From: Leucocoprinus leucothites
Taxonomy: Eukaryota; Basidiomycota; Agaricomycetes; Agaricales; Agaricaceae
Reading direction: 5' to 3'
Assembly: GCA_013368445.1 (NCBI GenBank)
Contig: JAACJO010000005.1
Location: forward strand, 2,108,001 to 2,172,000
DNA: 64,000 bases
Of this stretch, positions 19,544 through 31,378 are shown one piece after another. The position numbers and the translations under genes are program-made. The number at the start of each line of letters is the position of its first letter. The first letter of the stretch is position 1. The notes beneath the pieces were generated by a model, which searched no databases, had not been told where the DNA came from, and was given only the letters and a program-made list of their open reading frames with translations.

Positions 19544-20880
19544 TGTATTCGAGGTGGAATCGGCGGCACACTTATATCGCAGTGGACGACAAGTGTCCCA
19601 TGCAAAGCAGGCAAGCAGCTAGGCGTCTTCCACAGATGCTGAACTGTATTCCATCCGCATTGGTATCGCCAAGGCCATCTCCCTCCAGTGTAATCACATC
19701 ATCCTCATTACCAACTGTCTCCCAGCAGCCAAGCTGGTAGTTGATCCTTCTATCCACTCGAGCCAGTCACACTCTATCCAAGTCTGTCAACTTCTATCTG
19801 ACTGGCTTATGGCCAAACTATCTCAATCCATCAACTTCTGGGACATTCCTTCCAAGTGGCATTAGAAGCCCCATCTTAAAGTCCACAATGACATCACTAC
19901 CACACACATACATGCCCCTCCTCATATGGGTGCCACTCTTGACTTCTTGCGACATAAAGCCACCAATGACTACCAGAAATCCTAGGAGTCCACATTCTGG
20001 AAGAAGAAGTACTGCGGCAACGGCTTCCTTCTCTCCAAAAAGAACCGCAAATTCCTTATCCCTACTTACATCAAGGGGGGCACCTGGATTCCCCTAGCCA
20101 ACAAGTCCACATCATTATGCGCACACATGACTCATGCTGTCCTCAATCACACTCCCATTGGAGCTTATTGCAAGAGGTTCTTCCCCCTCGAGCCCAAATT
20201 CTGTTGCTGTGGCCATTGTCTGGAAACATGACATCATATCCTGTGTTACTGCCCCCTCTATCCCATTCACACACAATGGATACAATGTGCCTTCCCTCAG
20301 TATGAGTTCTTGAAAAAGAACCTGGCTGCTTTTGCCTTTACCAATCATGATACGCATCCGCCGCCGCCTCAAGTTCCTGTGCCCGCCGAACCAAATGAAG
20401 GTGAACTATATTCTTTCATTTCATCTTTTCTCTTTTCCTTTGAGTCCGATCTCTGTGTATGACACCTCGTTCAATAGTCTCTCTCGAGTGTCTTCTATAT
20501 TGCTGGACTAATCATGTATAGTCTTTGTCTTAAGCAGTCTCTGACCGCTTCGTGTACCCCAGCTTGCTGTAGCATACCATCTGTTTGTAATATTTAGTTG
20601 AAAGTGGACTGCAATCGAGCACTGCTATATAAATTCATTGATTTTTTTAAATAAAAAAAAAAAGTATTCAAGGTGGAACACAACAAGGTGATAACCTTGC
20701 TGTATTCATAACTATATACAACAATGTACAGACCAACTATACAGTACCAAAACAAATGTAAACTGATGAGGACAAACACATACAAACAATATACATAGAG
20801 TGATGCTAATAATAGTCCATAGCCGAGATGGCCGACTTACCCGAGATGACCGAGTCTGGGTGGATTACCCTCCTCTAACA
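19544..20880 (-). repeat. Copia-like LTR (about 218 bp), interrupted by a LINE-A tail
   Basis: After removal of the LINE-A insert (19560-20663 plus one TSD copy) the sequence runs from TGTATTCRAGG to CCTCTAACA, a TG...CA unit; on the minus strand it starts TGTTAGAGGAGG and contains TATA-rich sequence and an AGCAAGGTTATCACC-like end typical of Copia LTRs. The 5-bp flanks (GACAA and CTATC) do not match, so it is not a clean solo LTR. Confidence 0.5.
19560..20663 (+). mobile_element. LINE-A 3' fragment (RNase H to poly(A))
   Basis: 5'-truncated LINE-A of about 1.1 kb. It covers part of RNase H (SSTDAELYS, ILITNCLPAAK), the C-terminal region with CCCGHC-like Cys/His cluster, the stop near 20461, 3' UTR and A-rich tail. 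Several stops interrupt the frame. TSD GTATTCGAGGTGGAA (19545-19559) and GTATTCAAGGTGGAA (20664-20678) differ by one CG-to-CA change. Confidence 0.88.
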
Positions 20881-22258
20881 CTATCCAAGTCTCCCGGGCT
20901 CCCCCTCCACCTTCCAATCACATGACTCCAAGGAACAGGAATGGAAATTTCGAGCGCTCAGTTGGGCTCCCTTCTCCTGATGGCCAGGCTCAGCCATATA
21001 AGCCCAACCCTAAGGGCACCTCTGAAATGCCACCCCCTATTCCCCCTCCTGACTGCAAGGTATCCACCAAACCCCTTATGGAACATTTCAACAAGAAGAA
21101 TGTGTTGTTTGCTGATGCTGCCCAATGGGGTGTCCAGCCATCGACTTCCTCTTCCTCCTCTCCCCTTATCGATGGGGTCAAGATGCAAGAAATGATACTT
21201 GCCTTCTCCAAACTCTCTTATAACAAAGTCCTTGCCATGTATAAGGCAGTTTTTGGTAATGCTCAATCTCAAGTGCCCAAACCTTCGACCTCAAGTACCT
21301 AATGCGCTAAACCAAAAATGACAATGCACGGTCCTACCCATTGCCAAGTTCTCATTCCTTTTGAGGAAAACATTATTGCAGATCGAATCAAAGACTTTAA
21401 CAAAGCAGCTGAGTTCTGCAACCGTGGCCTTACTGCCGCTCAATCTTAACTTCACATTGAATCTGTTCGCAAATCATACAATGGCATATCCATTGCCACT
21501 TCGGGCATCACCACTCTTACTGACCTCACATTAAGTCCTGACTGAAAAAAGCCTGGCAACTCAGAGACACTATCCCCATTGAGCCCCGTCTTCCACAATC
21601 CAAATCATTCCTCAAAATTGTTGGTGTCCCTTACTGGGTAGCCAATTCCTCCAACCCTCTTTCTCCTGCTTTTGTTGAGCAGGCCCTTGGCCAATCTTCC
21701 CTCTTTGAAAATGTCATCCTCACTGCTTGCCCTTGCATCATGAAAGCCTCCCCCAAGTCAGATACAGCTGTTGTATGGTTTGACATCTGGGATTCCCAAA
21801 ATGGTACTAAGGCCAAGACATTGGTCAACTATACTATCAACTTTGGCTGACATGTCGGCACCATACAAGCTACCAGTATGCACCCTGGTATTGCACAATG
21901 CAGAAACTGCTGGTGGTGGAGCCACCCCACTTATGCGTGTTATGCCCTTGGCACTTGCTGTCAAATTTGTGGTGGTTCTCATCACATTAAAAATCATCAA
22001 TCTATGGCCTAGTGTTGCAAGGCCAATCCTAAATCCAACCCCCCTTGTGATGCCACCCCTGATGGCATCCCCTGCCCTCATCTTGAGAATTTCAAATGTC
22101 TCAACTGCAAAGGTGATCACCATGCCAATGACACTAAATACGCATTCTGGAGAAACAGGTTCAACCATACCTGGCACTCTAACAAAGCCACCAAGTCACA
22201 TACTGCATGTGCTGTCCATGCCAATACCAATCACTCCAATGGTGGAGTTACAGTTTAA
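20881..22258 (+). pseudogene. LINE-A ORF1, copy 2
   Basis: Colinear with 3230-4602. It keeps APPPPSNHMTPRNRNG near the start, the WFDIWDSQNG signature (about 21780) and Cys/His motifs, but carries many stops (for example TAA at 21300-21302 and TGA at about 21849) and at least one small deletion near 21525. The ORF1 stop (22256-22258) and ORF2 start (22261) keep the same 2-bp spacing as copy 1. Confidence 0.8.
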
Positions 22259-25200
22259 ATATGTCTGGTAAGAACAATATTATTTCTTCTGTTTGTATCT
22301 ATTCACAAAACATGGGATGCTCTTATGCCCTTGTTGACACTATTCTTGAGTCCAAGAAGCTAGACTTTGACATTATTTTTCTATAGGAACCACTGTGGAA
22401 TCACATCTGCAAAGCACCCTCTATGACTAACTCTGAAGGGGACAATGTCATAGGTACCCCTATACATCCTGAGTGGCTGTGTATGGTTTGCCCTACTAAG
22501 CCCAATGACCCCCATCTCTGTACTCTGACCTATGTTCACAGATGTCTACTTTGTATGAGACCCATCCTTTGACAAGAGTGGATTAATCACTGCGATATTC
22601 AAATTCTGGGTTTATTTAACCAGGGTAATTATATTCATTTTCTCAACATATATTCTAACTCGTCATCATTGGTGATCAATTTTCTTTCAACAAACTTCAT
22701 TGACATTCCTAATATTGTGTATATGGGAGGTGACTTCAACTGTCACTCTCCAGAATGGGATCCCTTAGCTTCTCTTCTCCCTCATTCCACCATAACTCTA
22801 ATGGAGTTAGTAGATTGTTTTAATCTAACCAGGTCCATACCAACCATCTCTTCCCCTACCCATTTTTCTTCTATTGAAGAGCATGATAACTCTGTTATCG
22901 ATCTCATTTTTTGTGCTAACAATTCAACCCTCCACATTATTGATGTGAATTCAAGACTACTTTCAGATCACGCTCCCTTGCTTATTGATCTCCTGATTCA
23001 CCTGGATCATATTAATTATAGAAAATGTGTACTGTCAAAGGACAGCAATGAAGAGACTGCTTTTTATTTCTCATGTCTCAGAGCACCTATTGGCTATTGA
23101 TTGTTTGAACATTCACTCTACTTCTTGCTTGAACAATATTTCCGACTCCATTTCCTGTATATTTTCTGATTTATAGAACACAAACTCTAAAACTGTATGG
23201 ATCACTAACCGGTCGAAAGAATGGTGGACCTCCCACTGCTCTGAGACTTTGCTTACTTACAGGAGAACCAAGGACCGAAAAGACTGGTGAGCATTCAGAG
23301 TGGCTACTCGTGCTGTCAAATGCTCTTTTTTTGATGAACACATACACGAAATAGCATCAACCGACAAACAACCCTGGGATCTTATAGAATAGGTCAAACA
23401 GTGAAAACTCCCTGCCATTGAGGGCATCTGATATCAAGGACACCCTTGCAATGATCTTCCAGACTTGTAGAATGCACTTCACTCGTCATATAACTCTGCA
23501 TCGGGATGACTGGTAAGCCCTCATATTCTGAATGAAATGAAATCCTTCCCTCCCTGTTCCTGGGCAGACTCTCCACTCTTGCACTCACCAAATCCCTTTT
23601 GTCTTGTGCTAACTCCTCAGCGCCTGGACCTGATCACATTTCTTGGTGGCATTTAAAGTCTATCATTGCCCATGATGATTGCCTCAAGAACATTATACTC
23701 ATTGCTAATGCATGCATATGTCTTTCTCATTGGCTGAGTCACTTCAAAGACTCAGTCTCTATCATCATTCCCAAGCCAAATAAACTGGCCTATGATACCC
23801 CTAAAGTGTTCTGTCCTATTGTTCTACTTAACACTTTAGGTAAACTAATCAAAAAGATGATCGTGCACTGCATGCAATTCAAAGCGGTCTCTTCAGGTGC
23901 TCTCCACCCAAATCAAATGGGCAGGGTTATTCAATGCTCCACTGAAGATGCAGGTGTTTTCCTCACTCACATCATTTGAGCCAGATGGGCCAAAGATATG
24001 ATCACTAGTGTTTGTGCCTTTGATATTGCCTGATTCTTCCCCTCCTTAAATCACGACATCCTCACTGACATCTTGTGATGCCAGGGGTTTGCCCCAGAAC
24101 TCATAAATTTTTTCTCCCATTACCTTATAGGTTAATCGACTCAATTTATGTGGAATATCTTCCTATCTGATGCCCATGACACAGATGTTGGCATAGGGCA
24201 AGGTTCAGCTCTTTCACCCATACTCTCAGCGCTCTACTTGGTGCCTCTTATGTTCATGTTTGACCAATGTGCTCATCTACAATCTATCCCCTCTTCCCTT
24301 TTATCTTTTGTTGATGACAGGCTCTGTATATCTCAAGTGAAGAATTATACTGACACTATTTCTTCCCTCAAATCAGCATACTCCATCATTAACTCCATAT
24401 GTACTGACCTTGGACTAGTTGTCAAACACAACAAATCTGAGGTTTTCCACTTCTCTCGTCGCCACAATGATTCTAATCCCCCACTCAACTTATCCAACAT
24501 CAGTGGTCCTCTCCTTCACCCAAAACGCTTCTGGCGATACCTTGGTTTCTATTTCGACTGCTGACTCTTATTTCCAGAGCACATTTGATATTACTCCACC
24601 AAAGCACTATCCATGGTGAAAGCTATGGGTATGCTAGGCAACTCAACCTGAGGACTTCTCCCTCTCCAAAAATGACTCCTATATAGGTCATGCATTGTCC
24701 CCGTGGCAACATATGGCTATTGACTATGGTACTACAAGGGTGCTCGTAACAAGGTGCTTCTTAAGTCCTTATCTGCTATGCAAAGGTGCATGGCTCTTTG
24801 GATTACCGGTGCCTTCTGCACTTCTCCATCTGGTGGTGTCAAAAGTATTGCTGGACTTATTCCTATCCATCTTCATCTTTGTAAACTAGCTATTTGTTCT
24901 TCATATTGAGTCTCTACTTTGCCTTCAAATCATGCATTACACTCTCTTTTATCTGATTGTTTCTCTCTTAATTCTTCCCCCATCCCCAATCACTTCGCCT
25001 TGTCACTACGGCCAAAAAAGCTAAAGTCAAAGGCCCTGTTATTGATGTAGATAATTCTCTTTCTCATCTCTCTGATTCTTTCTCTCCCTTCACTCCTGAA
25101 TCCAAGCCTGGGTCTCATCTCATGGACATCTATTCTGATTCTATTCATTTCCATCCTTGTAATCGCTTGGACAAGCACAAGATGTACAAATATGTATCAT

Positions 25201-25901
25201 CTCTCAACTCGATTTTTTCCTCCTCTTCTTCTGATCGTAATTGTATATCAGTTGTTACTGATGCCTCTGTTCCCCTTGTAGGTTCCCTTCAGGCAGTTTC
25301 AGTGGCAATTTATATCGTGGTGGATGACAAGTGTCCCATGCAAAACAGGCAAGCAGCCGGGCATCCTCCACAAATACCAAACTCTACTCCATTCACATTG
25401 GTATTGCCAAGGCCATCTCTCTCCAATGTGATAAAATTATCCTCATCACCAACTGTCTCCCAGCAGCCAAACTGGTGGTCGACCCCTCCATTCACTTGAG
25501 CCAGTCATATTCTATTCATGTTTGCTGACTCCTATCTGACTGGCTCGCAGCCAAACCATCTCATTCTATTGATTTCTGGGACGTCCCATCCAAGTGGTAT
25601 TGAAAGCCCTACCTCACAGTTCATAATGATGTCACTACCACACGCATCCATGCCCCTCCCCACATGGGTGCCTATCTCGACTTCTTGTGATGCAAAGTCA
25701 CCAACAATTGCCAAAAATCCTGGGAATCTACATTCTGGAAGAAGTACCATGGCAATGGTTTCCTTCTTTCAAAGAAAAATTGCAAGTTCCTCATCCCCAC
25801 TTACATCAAGGGAGGTACCTTGCTTCCCCTAGCCAACGAGTCACCATCACTTTGCACTCACATGACTTGGACTATCCTAAACCATGCTCCTATCGGAGCT
25901 T

Positions 25902-28193
25902 TTTTTTATTTATTATTTATTTTTTATTCAACATGACCCTGAAGGGGTCACAAATTTATAACGCAGTGTGCGATAGCAGTCCGTGCCCAACTACTACAAC
26001 ATGCAGAAAGTACCGCTACCAACTACACATCTACATAGCTAGGTATAAATATGAGTCTGAAGTCCACCTAGTACAAACAACATCTTCACGCAGTGGTACA
26101 TAGTTCGAAATGAAAGCATACTACAATACAAGTCAGGCTGTTCTGTTTTACCAGCGGATGGAAGTGCACGGCATGGATCTCCAGGGCCCACTATGCACAG
26201 TGCAGGGGCAGACAATGCGACCTGTAGGGAAGAGAACCCTACAGATGCGACCAAGCGGCATCATGACAATGGTTTTCAAGCCAAAGCCAGTCAAACCGGT
26301 GTTGCCAGAATGGGCATTTGCAATCGTCAGCTGCATGTGACTTGGCGCAGTTGATGCACTTGATATGAGGACAGGGATCCTCAGCAGCGGTGGGCAGGAT
26401 AGGGGGATTTGCCTTCAGACTCCCCTTACAACAGCTCAAGTGGGAGCAGTGGTTCTCAGTATGATGAGGACCACCGCAGGCGGCACATCGCAATGCACGG
26501 GCGTGGCACAATGAGGTAGAATGCCCCCAGCGCCAGCAACGCTAACACTGTGGACTGCCTGGGTGAGCGCATGCAGCCTGGATGACGGACTGAACACCCT
26601 CGAAGTGGAGGTACTTGCCCAGGAGCTTCTTGGTGCTTGCTCCTGATTGAGAGTCCCAGAGGTCGAACCAGACGGTGGCGGTGTCGGCTCTGGTGGAGTT
26701 GTGCATGATGTGCATGGAGGAAACATCTGCGAAAATGTCCTTGAAGGCAGACAATCGCATGCGGTCGGTCACGTGATTCGGCGTGATGTGGACACTGTTC
26801 ACGAAGTAGGGGACATCGAGGACCTTGAGGTAGGACCTCGACCTGGGGTGGCGCGTCTTGATCACAAAGGGGGCGGTGAAGACAGAGGGGATGGAGGACT
26901 TAATGACATCACAATCGGCATCAGAGGGAACAGAGGAGGTGTGCAGCGCAATCGTGCTGTATGCCTTGGTGATGTTCTCCACACGCAAGGTTGACTTGGT
27001 GTGGGAGAGGGAGTCGTTGAGAAGGCGCATGGCCTTGTGATGGAGGTAGGTGACCTCATCAGCACTGCCGACAAAGTCGAGGAAGAGTTGGCGGTGGGTA
27101 GGGCCTGCAGTTGTCATGCACGGCTTCCGAGTGGTGGGAGCGGCGGCTTGGGCGGCCTGATGCATAGCAGTGATGTAATCAGGATTGAGATCAGGGTGGG
27201 ATTGCGCCAGCTTGATCAGTGACGCAACTCCAGCAGGGCAGGCTGCCTTGGCGAAGGACTTCTTGACCAAGGTGGAAGGAGGGGGCGCTTTGGTGGGCGC
27301 TCGCTGGGCTTGGCCGTCAGACCTAACCCTAGCTTGGGGAGGGCCACTAGCGCGTGCTTTGACAGGCGCTTGCTTGGGCGGTAGAGTGGGACAGGCCGGG
27401 GCGGGCCGATGATCCGGGGGCATTTGCTTGGGTGCTTCAGGTTCACCCATGCTAATGTCATGAGGACCCGCTTTGTCAGCAGATCCGTGGGACAACTTGT
27501 GGTCGCCGTGTGGTTGATTAGGGCCGGTCAAAAAGCCCCCAGAGCAAAGGAAGGAGTCGACCGTGGGCCACCCCTGCTTCTGTAGAACCAAGGAGAGTGG
27601 GGTATCGCCCCAGCCTTTCCTTCTGAATTCCCATAGGCTCCCAATGAGGTAGAGAGCGAACGAGCGTCGGGCCGTGTCGGTCATGGCAGCAGCGGGATCA
27701 AGATTTGAGAACCATCTCCCAAATCGACGAAGACCTTCATAGGCAGCAAGGGCCTCCTCCTCCAAGTCAGGTCCAATGGAAGAGGGAGCAGAGGGGCCAG
27801 CCCGGGGTGCGATAGAGCCGCTGGGGGCAGCAGTGGAAGGACCTGCAGGGCTCAAAGCCACCAGAGGTTGAGTAGTAGGTGCGAGGGACGAAACGTCACC
27901 AGGCACCGGGCGAGGAGGCAACTCAAAGTCAGCCTCAGGGGGAATGGACCGAGGTCCAGAGAAGCCACGGACATTGCGTGGGTCGTCATATGGGTCGAGA
28001 TGTTTGTCCTCGGACATCTCGGTGATGTTGAGCTTGTCATCGGAGGCATTGGTGGACTCGGTTGTTTGGCGTATAGCCTGTTTGGCTTTGGACTTTTGTT
28101 TACCCATGTAGAATAGGTAGAATATGATGTGTAACTAGACGTCTAATCAAACACCAACTTTCGATGGTGGTGGTAAGAGGTCAAGGAGGGATG
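25902..28193 (-). mobile_element. GO-A gag-only element, full length with TSD
   Basis: A complete 2,292-bp gag-only element inside LINE-A ORF2, bounded by a perfect 14-bp TSD TCCTATCGGAGCTT (25888-25901 and 28194-28207). This fixes the true 5' end as CATCCCTCCTTG (28193 downward) and the 3' end as a T-rich tract on the plus strand (25902 upward). Between them lie a short 5' UTR, a Gag ORF (28107-26239) and a 3' UTR of about 310 bp. Because both ends are defined, absence of any polymerase is a property of the element and not of truncation. Confidence 0.93.
26239..28107 (-). pseudogene. GO-A Gag, near-complete (622 residues, one nonsense codon)
   Basis: ATG at 28107 to TAG at 26239. The only break is TAG at 26542-26544, where the 1-1689 copy has CAG inside the first zinc knuckle (C-Q-H-C). 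Order: MGKQKSKAKQ, an acidic segment with HLDPYDDPRNVRGFSGP, a Pro/Ser-rich region, a helical module (EEEALAAYEGLRRFGRWF, GSLWEFRRKGWGD), the HGSADKAGP and DISMGEP linker, a basic Pro/Ala stretch, the WDSQ domain and three Cys/His motifs. The N-terminus resembles the N-myristoylated MGKQNSK start of visinin-like proteins. It probably binds element RNA; membrane association is only a hypothesis. Confidence 0.88.
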
Positions 28194-28726
28194 TCCTATC
28201 GGAGCTTACCATGAGAGATTCTTCCCCCTTGAACCCATATCCTGTCATTGTGGCCATCACCTGGAAACACAACACCACATTCTATGCTACTGCCCACTTT
28301 ACCCCATTTGTACCCAGTGGGTTCAATGTGCCTTCCCTCAGTACAAGTTCCTTGTTGAGTTCTTGAAAAAGAACCCGGCTGCTTTTGCCTTCACCAATCA
28401 AGGCATGTGTCCACTGCTGCTTCAAGCCCCTGTGCCTGCCAAACCAAATGAAGGTGAACTATACTCTTTCATTTCATCTCTTCTATTTTCTTTTGATCCT
28501 GATATCTGTGTATAACACCTCGCTCTATAGTCTCTCTCAAGTCTTTTTTATCTTGCTGGACTAATCATATATAGTCCTTGTCTTAAACAGTCTCTGACTG
28601 CTTCTTGTACCCCAGCTTGCCATAGCATACTGCCTGTTTGTATTATTTAATTGAAAGTGGACTGCAATCAAGCACCGCTATATAAATTCATTGATTTAAA
28701 AAAAAAAACAAAAAAAACAAAAAAAA

Positions 28727-29096
28727 GGTCAAGCAGGACATTGAAGCCCACACTATTTCACTTCCCCAGTCCCACTATGTCCAGGAGCTCTTCAACAGAT
28801 TCAACATGTCTGACTGCAATTCTGTGAAGACTCCACTCTCTCCTGGCACAGAACTCTCCACACTTGTTCCTACTCCTTCCCAGCAAGAGGAAATGCGATC
28901 CATTCCCTACCTCTCTGCTGTAGGCTCCCTGCAGTATCTAGTCACCATGACTCACCCAGATATTGCTTATACGGTCTCCTACCTTGGGAGATTCAACCAC
29001 AACCCTCACCCTGAGCACTGGGCTGCTGTGAAGCATCTCCTGCACTATCTGAAGGGCACAAGCAATTACAAGCTCATTTACAAGGGCTGTGAAGCT
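28727..29096 (+). pseudogene. Copia pol fragment (RT end to RNase H start)
   Basis: Encodes VKQDIEAHTISLPQSHYVQ, FNMSDCNSVKTPLSPGTEL, YLSAVGSLQYLVTMTHPDI and HLLHYLKGTSNYKLIYKG, the diagnostic stretch between RT and RNase H of Copia polyproteins. No stop interrupts it. It is bounded by the LINE-A poly(A) on the left and the GO-C 5' end on the right. It differs clearly from the Copia at 6841-13235, so it is another Copia lineage. Confidence 0.85.
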
Positions 29097-31378
29097 CATC
29101 CCTTCTTGTCCTCTTACCACCACCATCTCTTGAGTTGGTGTCTTAGTTTGAACACAATACTACATTGTCTACACTAGCAAAACATGGGTAGGTGAAAGTC
29201 TAAAGCTATTAGTCATGAGATCATGAACATGGACCTCGACTCTAACATTGCATCCAGCAATGACGAGCTTGACACAATTGAAGAGGCCCCCAGGCCCTCC
29301 ACCTCCACCTAGCCTAGCTGCTCAATAGTGGAATTCAAGGCTCTGGCCGCCTCCATGAGGGCTGATGTTCAGTCACCCTCACCTCTTCCCTCGGTGCCTG
29401 CTGACGTTCCATCGCTGGTGCCTACTACTGAGCCTCCAGTGACCTTAGGTCCCAAGGCCCCACTCGTTGCTGGTAGTACCACATACTACCCAGTTCCCAC
29501 TCCTCCCCCGATTATGCCATCCACTCCATTGTCCTCCACTGGGACCATGCCTGGAGACGATGCTGCAGCCAAGTGGGCTTTCAAAGGCCTCAAGAAGTTC
29601 TCGTGCTTCATGTGAGAACTCTGACAATTCCCTCCTTGATGAGGACTATGCCAAGGTGTGTGCCAGCTATCTTGCTAGTGCTGTCTATGAATTTGAGATG
29701 AGTGGGCATGGGAGTGCACACATTTCCATGGGCAAACAGTGGGCCAGCCATGGCTGGACCACCTTTCGCTCCTTCATGCAGGGCTTTGCTCAGTTCAATG
29801 AGCTGGAAGCCTCTCCTAAAGACATACATGTCATCCATGAGGCAACCCATGGATCTGCTGACAAAGCAGAACCATGTGACATTGACATGGGCTCCCCCAA
29901 GGTACCCAAGCAAACACCCAAGGCTCTGTGGCCCACTCTGGCCCAGCCCCCTGTACTGCCCAAGCAAGCGCCCCCTAAGGCACATGCTAGTGGCCCCCCT
30001 CGAGCGCCCACAAAGGTGCCCATCCCCACTTCTGTTCCAGTGCCTCGTCAGCACTCATTTGCAGAAGCTGCTCATTCTGGCACTTTGGCACCACCTATGT
30101 CACTCATCAAGCTGGCATAGGCAAACCCCTCCCTTGACCCTGATCACATTGCTGCAATGCATCAGGCTGCCACTACCACCACCACCTCTGCCAAGAAGCC
30201 ACACATGACCACTGCCGGGCCCACCTGCTGCCAATTATTCCTTGATTTCACTGGGGATGCCAGTGAGATCACCTATCTCCACCACAAGGCCATGCACCTT
30301 CTCAATGACGCCCTCTCATGTGCCAAGTCTTCTTTGCACATTGAGAATATCACCAAGGCATACAGCACCATTGTGCTGTACACCTCTGCCGTGCCCTCAG
30401 ACTCTGACATCCCTGTCATTGAGTCTGCTATCCCCTCCATCTTTACCACCCCATTCAAGCTGAAGATGTGCTGCCCCAGGTCAAGGTCTTATCTCAAGAT
30501 CCTCAATGTCCCCTTCCACATGAACAGCATCTATATTACACCAGTTCAGATCACCAATTGCATGCAATTGTCTCCATTCAAGGACACTTTTGCTGATGTT
30601 TCATCTGTGCGCATTATGCACAACTCCCCCAAGGCCAACACTGCCACCATTTGGTTTGACCTATGGTACTCTCAGTCAGGAGCCGGCACCAAGAAGCTCC
30701 TCAACAAGTACCTCAACTTCAACGGTATGCAGGCTGTCATCAAGCCCACCCGTGCTCACCCTAGTGTTCCCCAGTGCCAGCACTGCTGGCACTTTGGTCA
30801 CTCTACTCCCACCTGCCACAACCATGCACTCAGGTGTTCCCAGTGTGGTGGTCCTCACTGTAGTGAGAATCATCGATCCACATCATCATGCTGTGAGGGG
30901 AGTCTGAAGGCAAACCCCCCCATCCTGCCCACACCTGCCAGGGAGCTCTGTTCCCACTTCTCATGTATCAACTGCAAGGGTGACCATGCAGCTGATGATT
31001 GAAAGTGCCTGTTCTGGTGCCACTGGTTCGAGCGCGATTGGCTCCACTATCACAAGGAGGACAATAGGAGGCCCTGGTAGTAGGTTGTATACCTGCTTCA
31101 ACACATCTTCCAACCCTGTTGGTATGTTGCTAGGGCTACACATGTATGTAAGCTTACTGTTAGAGGTCTGCGAGTTGGAATTTAGTTTCATTTCTTTGTT
31201 ACTATGCCATGTCTCTTTGCCATCAAGTAGTGTACTATATTCAGACAGGACTTTATCTATTCCCATCTTTGTAGTGTTTGGCTTAGGTAGTGGTACTTAG
31301 GTCCTGTACTATGTTGGCAGGCACAGACTGTAACTGGGCACCGCATAATAAATCATTGATTTAAAAAAAAAAAAAAAA
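29097..31378 (+). mobile_element. GO-C gag-only element, full length
   Basis: Starts CATCCCTTCTTGTCC, has a gag at 29184-31080, a 3' UTR distinct from GO-A and GO-B, the tail CAGACTG, GCACCGC, ATAATAAAT, CATTGATTT and poly(A) 31363-31378. The flanks share only GAAGCT (29091-29096 and 31379-31384), a weak TSD candidate. Unlike GO-A and GO-B the tail has no GACCCC hairpin. Confidence 0.8.
29184..31080 (+). pseudogene. GO-C Gag
   Basis: ATG 29184 (MGR, stop, KSKA: the fourth codon is TGA). Further damage: a TAG near 29310, a 2-bp deletion near 29612 relative to 57352, TAG at 30118-30120 and TGA at 31000-31002. Modules: MVEFKALAASMRADV-like N-terminus, helical module (AAAKWAFKGLKKF, YLASAVYEFEMSGHG), HGSADKAEP and DIDMGSPK linker, WDSQ-like domain (here WYSQSG), zinc motifs CQHCWHFGH, CSQCGGPH and CINCKGDH. 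The GO-C N-terminal module differs from those of GO-A and GO-B while the second half is alignable. Confidence 0.8.

Larger units (their letters stand above)
22261..28514 (+). pseudogene. LINE-A ORF2, copy 2 (interrupted by GO-A)
   Basis: Endonuclease (MGGDFNCHSPEWD, SDHAPL), RT (IVLLNTLGKLIKK, GIGQGSALSPILSALY, SFVDDR) and RNase H (VVTDAS, ILITNC) are all recognisable. The RT box keeps both Asp but the following Gly is Arg; the RNase H Asp is Asn. Dozens of nonsense changes occur. The frame is cut at 25901 by a GO-A element and resumes at 28208, ending SFDPDICV and TAA. Not functional. Confidence 0.85.
20881..28726 (+). mobile_element. LINE-A copy 2, holds a GO-A element
   Basis: Second long LINE-A copy: ORF1 20881-22258, ORF2 22261-25901 resuming at 28208, stop near 28514, 3' UTR and an interrupted A-tract ending about 28726. 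It starts exactly where the upstream LTR ends, so its 5' end is lost. It is far more decayed than copy 1: many stops and TG or CA where copy 1 has CG. Confidence 0.85.

Noticed and set aside
19544..20880. Clean solo LTR
   Set aside because: The 5-bp flanks GACAA and CTATC do not match, so a simple LTR-LTR recombination product is not supported.
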